Source: Streptomyces sp. A3M-1-3 (GTDB lineage: Bacteria > Actinomycetota > Actinomycetes > Streptomycetales > Streptomycetaceae). From it: a stretch of 64,000 nucleotides of DNA. Each line of letters opens with the position of its first letter. Position 1 is the first letter of the stretch. Both the position numbers and the translations under genes were made by a program. The notes under the pieces are model-generated. The model had not been told where the DNA came from, did not search any database, and saw nothing but the letters and a program-made list of their open reading frames with translations. Shown here one piece after another: positions 8,616-17,401 of this stretch. The DNA is taken from contig NZ_JANAVP010000017.1 of the NCBI RefSeq assembly GCF_024213665.1, forward strand, positions 100,423-164,422. Reading direction: 5' to 3'.

Positions 8616-9317
8616 TCAGTCCTGCCCCGGGCGGGCGAGTCTGCGGTCCATTGCCATCGACAGCTCCGCCTCCACCACGCTCTTGGCCAGCGGGCGCAGC
8701 CGTTCCAGTGCGTCGCCGATGTCGTCCGGGCCCTTGGCCATGTGGGTGCCCACGAGTGAGGTGAAGAGGCCGGCCATCGCGTCCGCGTGCTCGCGCACCT
8801 GGCGGCCGGCCGCGAGTACGGCGGCGAGCGGGACGCCCTCGCGGACAAGGGCGGCGGAGACGTCCAGCAGCCGGCGGCTGATGTGGACGATCTGGTCTCC
8901 GTCGGTGGCCAGGTAGCCGAGGTCGAGCGCGGCGGCCAGGTTCTCCGCGGTGACCTCGCCCTCGAAGTAGTCGGCCAGATCCTCGGGCGTGAGTCGGACA
9001 GGGGTCTCCTCGGTCCACTGCGGGAGCTCGCCGAGGCCGAGGAGTTCGCCGACGTCGCGGCCGTGCTCGAACGCGGTGATCAGTTCGGCGATGCCGCCCA
9101 GGGTGTGGCCGCGTTCGAGAAGGGCGGCGATGGTCCGGAGCCGGGCCAGGTGGTGTTCGTCGTACCAGGCGATGCGGCCCTCGCGGCGGGGCGGCGGGAT
9201 CAGCTTGCGCTCGCGGTAGAAGCGCAGGGTGCGCACTGTGATACCGGCCTCCTTGGCCAGTTCGGCCATGCGGTACTCGCGTACGGTGCCTTTGTCGCTC
9301 TCCTGTGCTTCTGCCAC
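8616..9317 (-). CDS. MerR-family transcriptional regulator
   Basis: A 233-residue regulator. The winged HTH is at about residues 15-85 (YRMAELAKEAGITVRTLRFY, then HHLARLRTIAALLERG, then GGIAEL). The rest is a helical effector/dimerisation part with no Cys-based metal site, so it is not a metal sensor. ATG 9317 is the start. It is divergent from the monooxygenase operon with about 150 bp between them, the usual position for a local regulator of that operon (inference). Confidence 0.85.
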   Translation of the reverse strand: MAEAQESDKGTVREYRMAELAKEAGITVRTLRFYRERKLIPPPRREGRIAWYDEHHLARLRTIAALLERGHTLGGIAELITAFEHGRDVGELLGLGELPQWTEETPVRLTPEDLADYFEGEVTAENLAAALDLGYLATDGDQIVHISRRLLDVSAALVREGVPLAAVLAAGRQVREHADAMAGLFTSLVGTHMAKGPDDIGDALERLRPLAKSVVEAELSMAMDRRLARPGQD

Positions 9318-9471
9318 AACGGCAGCCTATGTCGTGGAGGCCGGGGCGCGGCGAGCCCCATACCGTCGGTAACTTTCCTGCGCCGGACCCCTACCCATGA
9401 GTACGGGGCTGCTCTACTCTCCGAACCGTGCCAGTGATTGCTGGCAGGGTCGCAGGACAGCTGGAGGCGGC

Positions 9472-11001
9472 ATGGCCGAGCACGAGCATGTACGAGTGGC
9501 GGTGATCGGATCCGGATTCGGCGGCCTCGGCGCCGCGGTCCGGCTGCGCCGGGAAGGGATCACCGACTTCGTGGTCCTGGAGCGCGCGGACTCCGTCGGC
9601 GGCACCTGGCGGGACAACAGCTATCCGGGCTGTGCCTGCGACGTGCCCTCGCATCTGTACTCGTTCTCGTTCGCCCCCAACCCCGACTGGCCGCGTACGT
9701 TCTCCGGCCAGCCGCACATCCGCGCGTACCTGGAGCATGTAGCCGACACCTTCGGGCTGCGCCCGCACATCCGGCTGAACGCCGAGGTGCGGATGATGCG
9801 CTGGGACAGCGACGCGCTCCAGTGGGAGATCGAGACCGCCAACGGCCGGCTGACCGCCGATGTCGTCGTCTCCGCGACCGGACCGCTCTCCGACCCCAAG
9901 ATCCCCGACATCCCGGGCCTCGCGGAGTTCCCCGGCAAGGTCTTCCACTCCGCCCGCTGGGACCACGACTACGACCTCAGTGGCAAGCGCGTCGCGATGA
10001 TCGGGACCGGCGCCTCGGCCATCCAGATCGTCCCGGCGATCCAGCCGAAGGCCGGCCGGCTGACCCTCTTCCAGCGCACGCCGCCGTGGGTGATGCCGCG
10101 CATGGACCGCGCGATCACCGGCGCCGAGCGCTGGCTGCACCGGCAGCTGCCGTTCACCGGGAGCGCGCGCCGCGGCCTGCTGTGGGGGATCCGCGAGCTG
10201 CAGGTGAGCGCCTTCACCAAGCACCCGAACCAGCTGTGGCTCATCGAGTCGCTCGCCAAGTCCAACATCGCGCGCTCCGTCAAGGACCCCGCACTGCGGG
10301 CCAGGCTGACGCCCTCGTACCGCATCGGCTGCAAGCGCATCCTGCTGTCGAGCGAGTACTACCCGGCGCTCGCCAAGCCCAATGTGGACGTCGTCGCCTC
10401 CGGGCTGACCGAGGTGCGCGGATCGACGCTGATCGCGGCCGATTGCAGCGAGACCGAGGCCGATGTGATCATTTTCGGTACCGGCTTCCATGTCACCGAC
10501 ATGCCGATCGCCGACCGGGTCGTCGGAGTCAACGGCACCACGCTCGCCGAGGAGTGGAAGGGCGGCATGGAGTCGCTGCGCGGCGCGACCGCCGCCGGCT
10601 TCCCCAACTGGATGACGATCATCGGCCCGAACACCGGGCTGGGCAACAGCTCGATGATCCTGATGATCGAGTCGCAGCTCAACTACATGGCCGACTATCT
10701 GCGCCAACTGACCACCCTCGGCGGGAAGGCCGCACTCGCGGCCAGGCCGTCCGCCGTGCACGCGTGGAACCGCCGGGTGCAGGAGCGGATGAAGCGGACC
10801 GTGTGGAACACGGGCGGCTGCACCAGCTGGTACCTGGACGCCAACGGGCGCAATACGACCATCTGGCCCGGTACAACCGGTGAGTTCCGGCGCGCGACCC
10901 GCGAGGTCGACCTCGCCGAGTACGAGGTGCTGCGGGTGCGGGCGGCGGCTGCCGTCTCCGCCGAAGCAGACGCCGAAGAGGCCGAGGAAGTGTCCGCATG
11001 A
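9472..11001 (+). CDS. Flavin-containing monooxygenase, Baeyer-Villiger type
   Basis: A 509-residue FAD/NADPH monooxygenase predicted to insert oxygen next to a ketone carbonyl, giving an ester. The FAD Rossmann motif GSGFGGLGAA lies at residues 13-22, the class signature FPGKVFHSARWDHD (pattern FxGxxxHxxxW[P/D]) near residue 150, and the NADPH Rossmann motif GTGASAIQ follows. ATG 9472 is chosen because GGAGG lies 4 nt upstream; a frame to 9397 adds only unrelated residues. It is first in a three-gene operon: its stop overlaps the hydrolase start by 4 bases. Confidence 0.9.
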   Translation: MAEHEHVRVAVIGSGFGGLGAAVRLRREGITDFVVLERADSVGGTWRDNSYPGCACDVPSHLYSFSFAPNPDWPRTFSGQPHIRAYLEHVADTFGLRPHIRLNAEVRMMRWDSDALQWEIETANGRLTADVVVSATGPLSDPKIPDIPGLAEFPGKVFHSARWDHDYDLSGKRVAMIGTGASAIQIVPAIQPKAGRLTLFQRTPPWVMPRMDRAITGAERWLHRQLPFTGSARRGLLWGIRELQVSAFTKHPNQLWLIESLAKSNIARSVKDPALRARLTPSYRIGCKRILLSSEYYPALAKPNVDVVASGLTEVRGSTLIAADCSETEADVIIFGTGFHVTDMPIADRVVGVNGTTLAEEWKGGMESLRGATAAGFPNWMTIIGPNTGLGNSSMILMIESQLNYMADYLRQLTTLGGKAALAARPSAVHAWNRRVQERMKRTVWNTGGCTSWYLDANGRNTTIWPGTTGEFRRATREVDLAEYEVLRVRAAAAVSAEADAEEAEEVSA

Positions 11002-11993
11002 GCCGGCTGATGCACGTCGTCGACGGGCCGTACGCGCCCCCCGCAGCCGGACGCGAGCTGACCGCCGTCTCCGCCGACGGGTCCCGGCTGCACGTCGAGG
11101 TGCACGGCCCCGCCGGCGCGCCCGCCGTCGTGCTCGCGCACGGCTGGACCTGCTCGACCGCCTTCTGGGCCGCGCAGATCCGGGGGCTGGCCGACAGCCA
11201 CCGGGTGATCGTCTACGACCAGCGCGGCCACGGACGCAGTCCCGCGCCCGCCGCGTCCGGCGGCTACAGCACGCACGCACTCGCCGACGACCTGGAGGCT
11301 GTGCTCGGCGCGGCCCTGGAGCCCGGCGAGAAGGCCATGCTCGTCGGCCACTCCATGGGCGGCATGACGCTGATGGCGAGCGCCGGGCGGGCGAAGTTCC
11401 AGGAGCACGCCGCCGCCGTACTGCTGTGCAGCACCGGCAGCTCGCGGCTGGTCGCCGAATCGCTCGTACTGCCGCTCCGCCCCGGGCGTATACGGACCAG
11501 GCTCACCCGCTCGGTCCTGGGCTCGCGCGTCCCCCTCGGGCCGGTCACGCCGCTGGCCAAGCGGATCCTGAAGTACGGGACCATGGGACCGGGCGCGTCC
11601 CCCGACAAGGTTGAGGCGTGCGCCCGCATCGTGCACGCCTGCCCGCGCGTGGTGCGGCACGGCTGGTCGCACGTCCTCAGCGAACTGGATCTCGAGGCCG
11701 CGGTACTGGAGATACGGGTGCCCACCGCCGTGATCGGCGGCACCGCCGACCGGCTCACCCCGATCGTGCACTCCCGCGCCCTCGCGGCCGTCCTTCCCGA
11801 GTGCGTCGGCCTCACCGAACTCGCGGGGGTGGGGCACATGACCCCGGTCGAGGCGCCGGAGGCGGTCACCGGCTCGATCCGTGAACTCGTTTCCCAGCAC
11901 GTACTGGCACCGGCCGAGCGGTCGGCCGAGCGGTCGGCCGAGCGGTCGGCCGAGGAGCCGGCCGAGGAGCAGGCCAAGGAGGGGGCGCTGTGA
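10998..11993 (+). CDS. Alpha/beta hydrolase
   Basis: A 331-residue alpha/beta-hydrolase, the likely ester-cleaving step after the monooxygenase. Oxyanion-type motif AHGWTCST near residue 49, nucleophile elbow GHSMGGM near residue 118, acidic residue in TADRLTP near residue 250 and catalytic His in GVGHMTP near residue 278. It overlaps the upstream stop by 4 bases (ATGA) and the SDR start by 4 bases. The C-terminus is an odd charged tail made of a 12-bp DNA repeat (GAGCGGTCGGCC, three copies at about 11918-11953), giving ERSAERSAERSAEE. Confidence 0.88.
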   Translation: MSRLMHVVDGPYAPPAAGRELTAVSADGSRLHVEVHGPAGAPAVVLAHGWTCSTAFWAAQIRGLADSHRVIVYDQRGHGRSPAPAASGGYSTHALADDLEAVLGAALEPGEKAMLVGHSMGGMTLMASAGRAKFQEHAAAVLLCSTGSSRLVAESLVLPLRPGRIRTRLTRSVLGSRVPLGPVTPLAKRILKYGTMGPGASPDKVEACARIVHACPRVVRHGWSHVLSELDLEAAVLEIRVPTAVIGGTADRLTPIVHSRALAAVLPECVGLTELAGVGHMTPVEAPEAVTGSIRELVSQHVLAPAERSAERSAERSAEEPAEEQAKEGAL

Positions 11994-12874
11994 GCGCACG
12001 CAGGAGTCTGGAAGGTCAGGTCGTCGTCGTCACGGGCGCGGCAAGGGGTGTGGGCGAGCTGCTGGCCCGCAAGCTCTCCGCGCGCGGCGCGAAGGTGGCG
12101 CTGGTGGGCCTGGAGCCCGACGCGCTGAAGGAGGTGTCCGAACGGCTGCACACCGACAGCGACCACTGGTGCGTGGATGTCACCGACCACGAGGCCATGG
12201 CGCGGGTGGCGCAGGAGGTCAAGCAGCGCTTCGGGAAGGTCGACATCGTCGTGGCGAACGCCGGTGTCGCCGCCGGGGGTCCGTTCGTGGACTCCGATCC
12301 CGACGCGTGGCGGCGGGTCATCGAGGTCAATCTGATCGGCGGAGCGGTCACGGGACGCGCGTTCCTGCCCGTACTCATGGAGAGCCGGGGCTACTTCCTG
12401 CAGATCGCGTCGTTGGCCGCGATCACTCCGGCGCCGATGATGACCGCGTACTGCGCGTCCAAGTCGGGGGTTGAGGCCTTCGCGCACAGCCTGCGCGCAG
12501 AGGTCGGCTACAAGGGTGTACGGGTCGGCGTCGGCTATCTGTCGTGGACCGACACGGACATGGTCCGGGGCGCCGACCAGGACGAGGTGATGCGTGAGCT
12601 GCGCCAGCGGCTGCCCTGGCCGTCGAACCGTACGTACCCGCTCGGCCCCGCGGTGGACCGCATCGTCGCCGGGATCGAGCGGCGGTCGGCCCATGTGTAC
12701 GCGCAGTGGTGGCTGCGTGGGATGCAGTCGGTGCGGGGGTATCTGCCGGGCATCATCGCCGCTGTCGGGCAGCGGGAGATGAAGCGGTTCGAACCGCGTC
12801 TCGCCAGTGTCAGCAAGGGACTTGTGGGGGCGGGCGGGGCCGCGGACGAGAAGGAACGCACCCAGCACCGTTGA
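11990..12874 (+). CDS. Short-chain dehydrogenase/reductase
   Basis: A 294-residue NAD(P)-dependent SDR. Cofactor motif TGAARGVG at residues 15-22, NAG motif in VANAGVAAGG, catalytic Ser in IASLAA and the Tyr-x-x-x-Lys pair in YCASK near residue 151. GTG 11990 overlaps the hydrolase stop (GTGA). It probably oxidises an alcohol to the ketone used by the monooxygenase, or the reverse; the operon as a whole looks like a ketone/alcohol breakdown route (inference from gene set; the same trio occurs in mycobacterial operons around Baeyer-Villiger enzymes). Confidence 0.88.
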   Translation: MSARRSLEGQVVVVTGAARGVGELLARKLSARGAKVALVGLEPDALKEVSERLHTDSDHWCVDVTDHEAMARVAQEVKQRFGKVDIVVANAGVAAGGPFVDSDPDAWRRVIEVNLIGGAVTGRAFLPVLMESRGYFLQIASLAAITPAPMMTAYCASKSGVEAFAHSLRAEVGYKGVRVGVGYLSWTDTDMVRGADQDEVMRELRQRLPWPSNRTYPLGPAVDRIVAGIERRSAHVYAQWWLRGMQSVRGYLPGIIAAVGQREMKRFEPRLASVSKGLVGAGGAADEKERTQHR

Positions 12875-12951
12875 TCGAAATGCGTGGAATGTCGGCCCGT
12901 GTCAGTCTGGTCGAGGCCCAATCCCGCACACCCCACTAGGAGTGAACTTCC

Positions 12952-13137
12952 ATGGGCATTTCGGACCAGTTCAGGGACAAGGCGCAGGAACTCGCCGACC
13001 AGGCCAAGCAGAAGGCGGGCAAGGCCAAGGACGAGCCGTCGCGGCGTAAGTCGCAGGACCCCGACCGGGCGCGGATGGAAGAGGAGCGGCTGGCCGAGGA
13101 GGCGCGTCGGAAGTTCGACGACGACTACGACGTCTGA
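12952..13137 (+). CDS. Small charged protein, MT0933-antitoxin-like / CsbD-like
   Basis: A 61-residue, highly charged, helical protein (MGISDQFRDKAQELADQAKQ at the start, acidic DDDYDV at the end). It resembles the short Lys/Ala/Glu-rich proteins filed as MT0933-type antitoxins or CsbD-like stress proteins; no toxin gene is adjacent. GGAG about 10 nt upstream supports the ATG at 12952. A very strong hairpin follows. Confidence 0.7.
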   Translation: MGISDQFRDKAQELADQAKQKAGKAKDEPSRRKSQDPDRARMEEERLAEEARRKFDDDYDV

Positions 13138-13162
13138 CCTGCTGACACGCTCACTGCGTCAT

Positions 13163-13214
13163 GAGACGAACGCCAAGGGGCGCCCCGCCGGGTGCGCCCC
13201 TTGGCGTTCGTCTC
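13163..13214. terminator. Bidirectional terminator, 21-bp perfect stem
   Basis: A perfect 21-bp inverted repeat (arms 13163-13183 and 13194-13214) with a 10-nt loop, between the convergent small gene and the tricorn protease gene. Immediately after it, the 16-base string cgttcgtctcaacagc occurs twice in tandem (13205-13220 and 13221-13236), duplicating part of the right arm. Confidence 0.9.
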
Positions 13215-13243
13215 AACAGCCGTTCGTCTCAACAGCCGTGGCC

Positions 13244-16200
13244 TCAACGTCCGTTGCGCGGTGGCAGCTTGGGGCGGCGGAGGTCCGGCACGTCCCGGTA
13301 GTCCGGCGGTGTCGAGGCCGGGTTCCGGGCCAGCAGGTCCAGGGCCACCTCGACCGCGTCGTCCAGCTGGGCGTGGCGGCCCTCCGCCCAGTCGAGCGGA
13401 GTGCGCTCGATCTCGAGGTCCGGCTCCACGCCGTGGTTCTCGATCGACCACCCGTACTGGTCGAACCAGGCCGCGTTCATCGGGACGGTGATGACCGTGC
13501 CGTCGCCGAGCTGGTGCCGTCCTGTCATGCCTACTACACCGCCCCAGGTGCGCAGACCCACCACCGGGCCGAGGCCCAGCAGCCGGAACGCCGCCGTGAT
13601 CATGTCGCCGTCGGAGGACGTCGCCTCGTCGGCCAGGGCGACCACCGGGCCCCGGGGCGAGTTCGAGGCATAACTGACGGGCTGCGCATTGCGGGTGAGG
13701 TCCCAGCCGAGGATCGTGCGGGTCAGTTTCTCGACCACCAGCTCGCTGATGTGGCCGCCCGCGTTTCCGCGTACGTCCACGATCAGCGCCGGCCGCGAGA
13801 CCTCCATCCGCAGGTCCCGGTTGAACTGGGCCCAGCCCGAGCCGCCCATGTCGGGGATGTGCAGGTAGCCGCACTTGCCGCCGCTCGCTTCGCGTACGAC
13901 CTCACGGCGCTTGGTCACCCAGTCCTGGTAGCGGAGCGGGCGCTCGTCGATCAGCGGCACGATCGCGACCCGGCGCGCCCGCCCCTCGCCCTCCGCCGGC
14001 TGAAAGGTCAGCTCGACGGTCGTGCCGCCGGCCATCGACAGCAGCGGATAGGGGCCCGCCACCGGGTCGACCGGGCGGCCGTCCACGTGCGTGAGGACCG
14101 CGCCGTCGCGGATACCCGTACCGGCCAGCGGGGAACGGGCCTTGGAGTCGGACGATTCGCCCGGCAGGATCCGCTTGACCACCCAGGCGCCGTCGCGGCA
14201 CACGAGGTTGGCGCCGAGGAGGCCCATCGCGCGCTGGTAGTGCGCGGGGCCCTCGTTGCGGCGGGCGGGCGAGACATACGCGTGCGAGGTGCCCAGTTCG
14301 CCCAGTACCTCGCGCAGGAGGTCGGCGAACTCGTCGGGCGAGGCGACCCGTTCGACGAGCGGGCGGTACTGGTCGAGCACGCTGTCCCAGTCGATGCCGC
14401 ACATCTGCGGCTCCCAGAAGTACGCGCGGATGATGCGGCCCGCCTCGTCGTACGCCTGCCGCCACTCGGCACCCGGGTCGACCTCGTGCAGGATCCGGCG
14501 GAGGTCCAGGTAGACCGTGGAGTCGCTGTCACCGGTCTCGGTCGCCGGTACGGCCCGCAGGTCGCCGTCGTCCACCACCACGACCCGGGTTCCGTCGCCG
14601 CTGACCGCGAACGAGTCGAGGTGGCCCACCAGTTCGGTCTTGCGGGCCTTGGTGATGTCGAAGTGTTCGAGCGTGGGACGGCCGGAGATGTCGGCCGGGT
14701 TGACGAACGTCTCGCCGAGCGCGCCCGAGATCGGCCAGCGCAGCCAGACCAGTCCGCCGCCGCTGACCGCGTGGAGCGCCGAATACTTGGACGCGGTGAC
14801 GGGGAAGGGCGTCACCCGGTCCGCGAGCCCCTCGACCTCGACCAGCACCGTGCCTTCACCGCCGGTCTCCCCGTCCGCCGGGTCGAGGCCGCCCGCGGCC
14901 GGGCGGCCCTCCGGCGACAGCGCGAAGGGCGAGGGCGTCGCGGACGACAGCGGTACGAGATAGGGGCGGCAGCCCAGCGGGAACGAGAGGTCGCCGGTGT
15001 GCACGTCGTACACCGGGTCGAAGCCGCGCCACGACAGGAAGGAGAGATAGCGGCCGTCGCTGGTGAAGACCGGATTCTCGTCCTCGAAGCGGCCGTTGGT
15101 GACGTCGACGATGGTGCGGTCCTTGATCCGGGCCACCTTGATCTGCCGCAGTGAGCGGCCGATGCCGGGGTGCGACCAGGTCAGCCAGGCGCCGTCGGGG
15201 GAGAAGGACAGGTCGCGGACCGGCCCGTTGACGGACCGGATCAGCTCGGTGACCCCGCCGGTGGATTCCTCGGTGGCGTCGATCAGCAGGAGCCGTCCGT
15301 CGTTCGAGGCGATCGCGAGCCGCTCGCCCTCGGGGTCGGAGAGCAGTTCCTGTACGCGGCCGAGTTCCCCGGACGCGAGCCGGCGGGGCTCACGCTCCCC
15401 GGTGGCCCGCGGCAGGTAGGCGATCTCGACCGCGTCCTCGCCGTCCGCGTCGGTGACGTACGCGACCTGGCCGCCGCTGCCGAGCATCTCCGGCAGCCGG
15501 ACCCGTACGCCCGGGGTGTCGGCGATGGTGCGGGCCGGGCCGTCGCGGTGGGTGAGCCAGTACAGGCTGCCGCGGACGGTCACCGCGCTCGCGCGGCCCG
15601 TGGAGTCGACGGAGAGCGAGTCGACATGGCTGGAGGCGGGAATCTGGTAGCTGCGCCGGCCGGCCCGCGGGCCGCCGAGCCGTACGTCGAGCTTGCGCGG
15701 CGCCGCGTCGGCGCCCAGGTCCTCGACCATCCACACGTCGCCGGCGCACTGGTAGACGATCCGGCGCCCGTCGCTGGAGGCGTGCCGGGCGTAGAACTCG
15801 TCGTGGTCCGTGTGGCGCCGCAGGTCGGTGCCGTCGGGCAGGCAGGAGTAGAGGTTGCCGATGCCTTCGTGGTCGGACAGGAACGCGATACGGCCGGACA
15901 CGAACATCGGGCAGTCCAGGTGGCCCCCGATGCCGTCCAGCAGACGCTTGCCGTGCAGCCACATCCGGCCGGTCGCTCCGCCCTGGTAGCGCTTCCACGC
16001 GGCGGGCTCGTGCGGGGGCTTTCCCGTGAGCAGCAGGGTGAGGTGCTCGCCCTCGATGTCGGCGACCTGGATGTCGGAGACCGGGCCCCAGGGCAGCTGC
16101 CCGCCGGGGGAGCCGTCGGTGGCCACTTTGTATGCCCAGGAGAAGTAGGCGAAGGGCTGGCCGTGCGAGGAGACGGCCAGGATGTGGCCGTCGGGATCCC

Positions 16201-16501
16201 AGCCGCAGACCCGGGTGTCGGTGGAACCCCAGTAGGTGAGTCGGCGGGACGGGCCGCCTTCGACGGGCGCGAGGTGGATCTCGGGGTCGAGGCTGCGCCA
16301 GGTCGTGTACGCGATGTGGCGGCCGTCGGGGGAGAAGCGGGGATGGCCGACTCTGGTGCGGTCGACGGTGACCCGCCAGGCGCGGCCGGGTGGGTGGCCG
16401 GACGGGACGAGCGGGGCCACCCACAGGTCGTCCTCGGCGGCGAAGCACAGCAAGTCGTCGTGGAGATGCGGACAGCGGAGATACGCGATGTCGTCACTCA
16501 C
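13244..16501 (-). CDS. Tricorn protease family S41 peptidase
   Basis: A 1085-residue cytoplasmic peptidase of the tricorn family, which cuts peptides released by the proteasome. Order: N-terminal six- and seven-bladed beta-propellers (residues about 1-650, repeated SPDGRHIAY-type WD/PD40 blades), helical C1 domain (about 680-760), a PDZ domain (GIRDGAVLTHVDGRPVDP) and the C2 catalytic domain. Visible catalytic parts are the Ser-His pair in GTSHAYVSP, the nucleophile region EATSSDGDM and the acidic NHGVEPDLEIERTP. The start is GTG 16501 (SDDIAYLRCPH) with a G-rich ribosome site; a frame to 16744 is longer but its extra residues are low-complexity. Divergent from the TetR gene with both operators in between. 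Confidence 0.9.
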   Translation of the reverse strand: MSDDIAYLRCPHLHDDLLCFAAEDDLWVAPLVPSGHPPGRAWRVTVDRTRVGHPRFSPDGRHIAYTTWRSLDPEIHLAPVEGGPSRRLTYWGSTDTRVCGWDPDGHILAVSSHGQPFAYFSWAYKVATDGSPGGQLPWGPVSDIQVADIEGEHLTLLLTGKPPHEPAAWKRYQGGATGRMWLHGKRLLDGIGGHLDCPMFVSGRIAFLSDHEGIGNLYSCLPDGTDLRRHTDHDEFYARHASSDGRRIVYQCAGDVWMVEDLGADAAPRKLDVRLGGPRAGRRSYQIPASSHVDSLSVDSTGRASAVTVRGSLYWLTHRDGPARTIADTPGVRVRLPEMLGSGGQVAYVTDADGEDAVEIAYLPRATGEREPRRLASGELGRVQELLSDPEGERLAIASNDGRLLLIDATEESTGGVTELIRSVNGPVRDLSFSPDGAWLTWSHPGIGRSLRQIKVARIKDRTIVDVTNGRFEDENPVFTSDGRYLSFLSWRGFDPVYDVHTGDLSFPLGCRPYLVPLSSATPSPFALSPEGRPAAGGLDPADGETGGEGTVLVEVEGLADRVTPFPVTASKYSALHAVSGGGLVWLRWPISGALGETFVNPADISGRPTLEHFDITKARKTELVGHLDSFAVSGDGTRVVVVDDGDLRAVPATETGDSDSTVYLDLRRILHEVDPGAEWRQAYDEAGRIIRAYFWEPQMCGIDWDSVLDQYRPLVERVASPDEFADLLREVLGELGTSHAYVSPARRNEGPAHYQRAMGLLGANLVCRDGAWVVKRILPGESSDSKARSPLAGTGIRDGAVLTHVDGRPVDPVAGPYPLLSMAGGTTVELTFQPAEGEGRARRVAIVPLIDERPLRYQDWVTKRREVVREASGGKCGYLHIPDMGGSGWAQFNRDLRMEVSRPALIVDVRGNAGGHISELVVEKLTRTILGWDLTRNAQPVSYASNSPRGPVVALADEATSSDGDMITAAFRLLGLGPVVGLRTWGGVVGMTGRHQLGDGTVITVPMNAAWFDQYGWSIENHGVEPDLEIERTPLDWAEGRHAQLDDAVEVALDLLARNPASTPPDYRDVPDLRRPKLPPRNGR

Positions 16502-16583
16502 CCCCCAATGCTTTCCGCGCGAGGGGGCCGCGGCAACTCGTACGCACGGAGTAATCGTCCGGTGCCGTGATGCAGGCCACTGG

Positions 16584-16596
16584 CGAAACGGTTTCG
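16584..16596. promoter_or_regulatory. Probable TetR operator 1
   Basis: 13-bp palindrome cgaaacggtttcg (6-1-6). It is the exact reverse complement of the second site, 45 bp centre to centre, both lying between the tricorn and TetR starts. Confidence 0.75.
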
Positions 16597-16628
16597 TTTC
16601 GCTCGCGGCGCCCGGTAGATTAAGCGTA

Positions 16629-16641
16629 CGAAACCGTTTCG
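16629..16641. promoter_or_regulatory. Probable TetR operator 2
   Basis: 13-bp palindrome cgaaaccgtttcg, 65 bp before the TetR start. Paired with the site at 16584-16596. Downstream, ggatag-type short repeats run from about 16645 to 16687. Confidence 0.75.
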
Positions 16642-16706
16642 TTCGGATAGCGCGGATGGTGCGGATAGCTCGGATAGCTCGGGATAGTGCGGACAGGAGG
16701 TCGGGA

Positions 16707-17297
16707 ATGGCCAAGTGCGTGGTGTCACGTCGCAGCCGGATCACGCCGGAGCGCGAGGCGGAACTGTACGAAGCCGTACTCGGCCTGCTGCGCGACGTCG
16801 GCTACGACGCCCTGACCATGGACGCCGTCGCCGGCCGCACCCGTTCCAGCAAGGCCACCCTCTACCGCCAATGGGGGAGCAAGCCGCAGCTGGTCGCGCG
16901 GGCGCTGCGGCACGGTAAGCCGGTGGACGTCTCGGAGATCGACACCGGCAGCCTGCGCGGCGACTTCCACGAAATCGTGGCGCGCTCGGACGACGCCCGG
17001 ATGGAGCGGGACAGCGCGCTGCTGCGCGGTCTCGCCCGGGCCGTCCACGAGAACCCCGACCTGCTTCAGGCGCTGCGTGAGCTGCTCATCGAGCCCGAGA
17101 TGACCGGGCTCGACGTCGTGGTGCAGCGTGCGATCGACCGGGGCGAGGTCGCCGCGGACAACCCCGCACTCAAGTACATGTCGCACATGCTCGTCGGAGC
17201 CTTCATTGCTCATCCGCTGATCCAGGACCGGTCCCCCGACCAGGCCTTCCTCGGCGACTACATCGACTCCGTGGTCCTCCCCGCCCTCGGCGTCTGA
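16707..17297 (+). CDS. TetR-family transcriptional regulator
   Basis: A 196-residue repressor. The HTH is at about residues 10-60 (RDVGYDALTMDAVA, then RSSKATLYRQWGSK), followed by the helical ligand domain. ATG 16707 has AGGAGG 6 nt upstream; a much longer open frame upstream is non-coding. It is followed after about 100 bp by the MMPL transporter gene on the same strand and preceded by a matched operator pair, so it most likely represses itself and the transporter, possibly the tricorn gene too. Confidence 0.9.
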   Translation: MAKCVVSRRSRITPEREAELYEAVLGLLRDVGYDALTMDAVAGRTRSSKATLYRQWGSKPQLVARALRHGKPVDVSEIDTGSLRGDFHEIVARSDDARMERDSALLRGLARAVHENPDLLQALRELLIEPEMTGLDVVVQRAIDRGEVAADNPALKYMSHMLVGAFIAHPLIQDRSPDQAFLGDYIDSVVLPALGV

Positions 17298-17401
17298 CCT
17301 CTCCCCGCACCACAAAGTCCCACCTGACGCGCACCGCTCACGTCGTCGGGCTGGTCATCCCTGCCCTCTCGTCCCAACGACCTGACCGGGAGTACGCCCT
17401 C

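Noticed and set aside
9391..11280. Very long minus-strand open frame (629 codons) opposite the monooxygenase
   Set aside because: Arg/Ala/Gly-rich shadow of a well-supported plus-strand gene; no domain, wrong codon bias.
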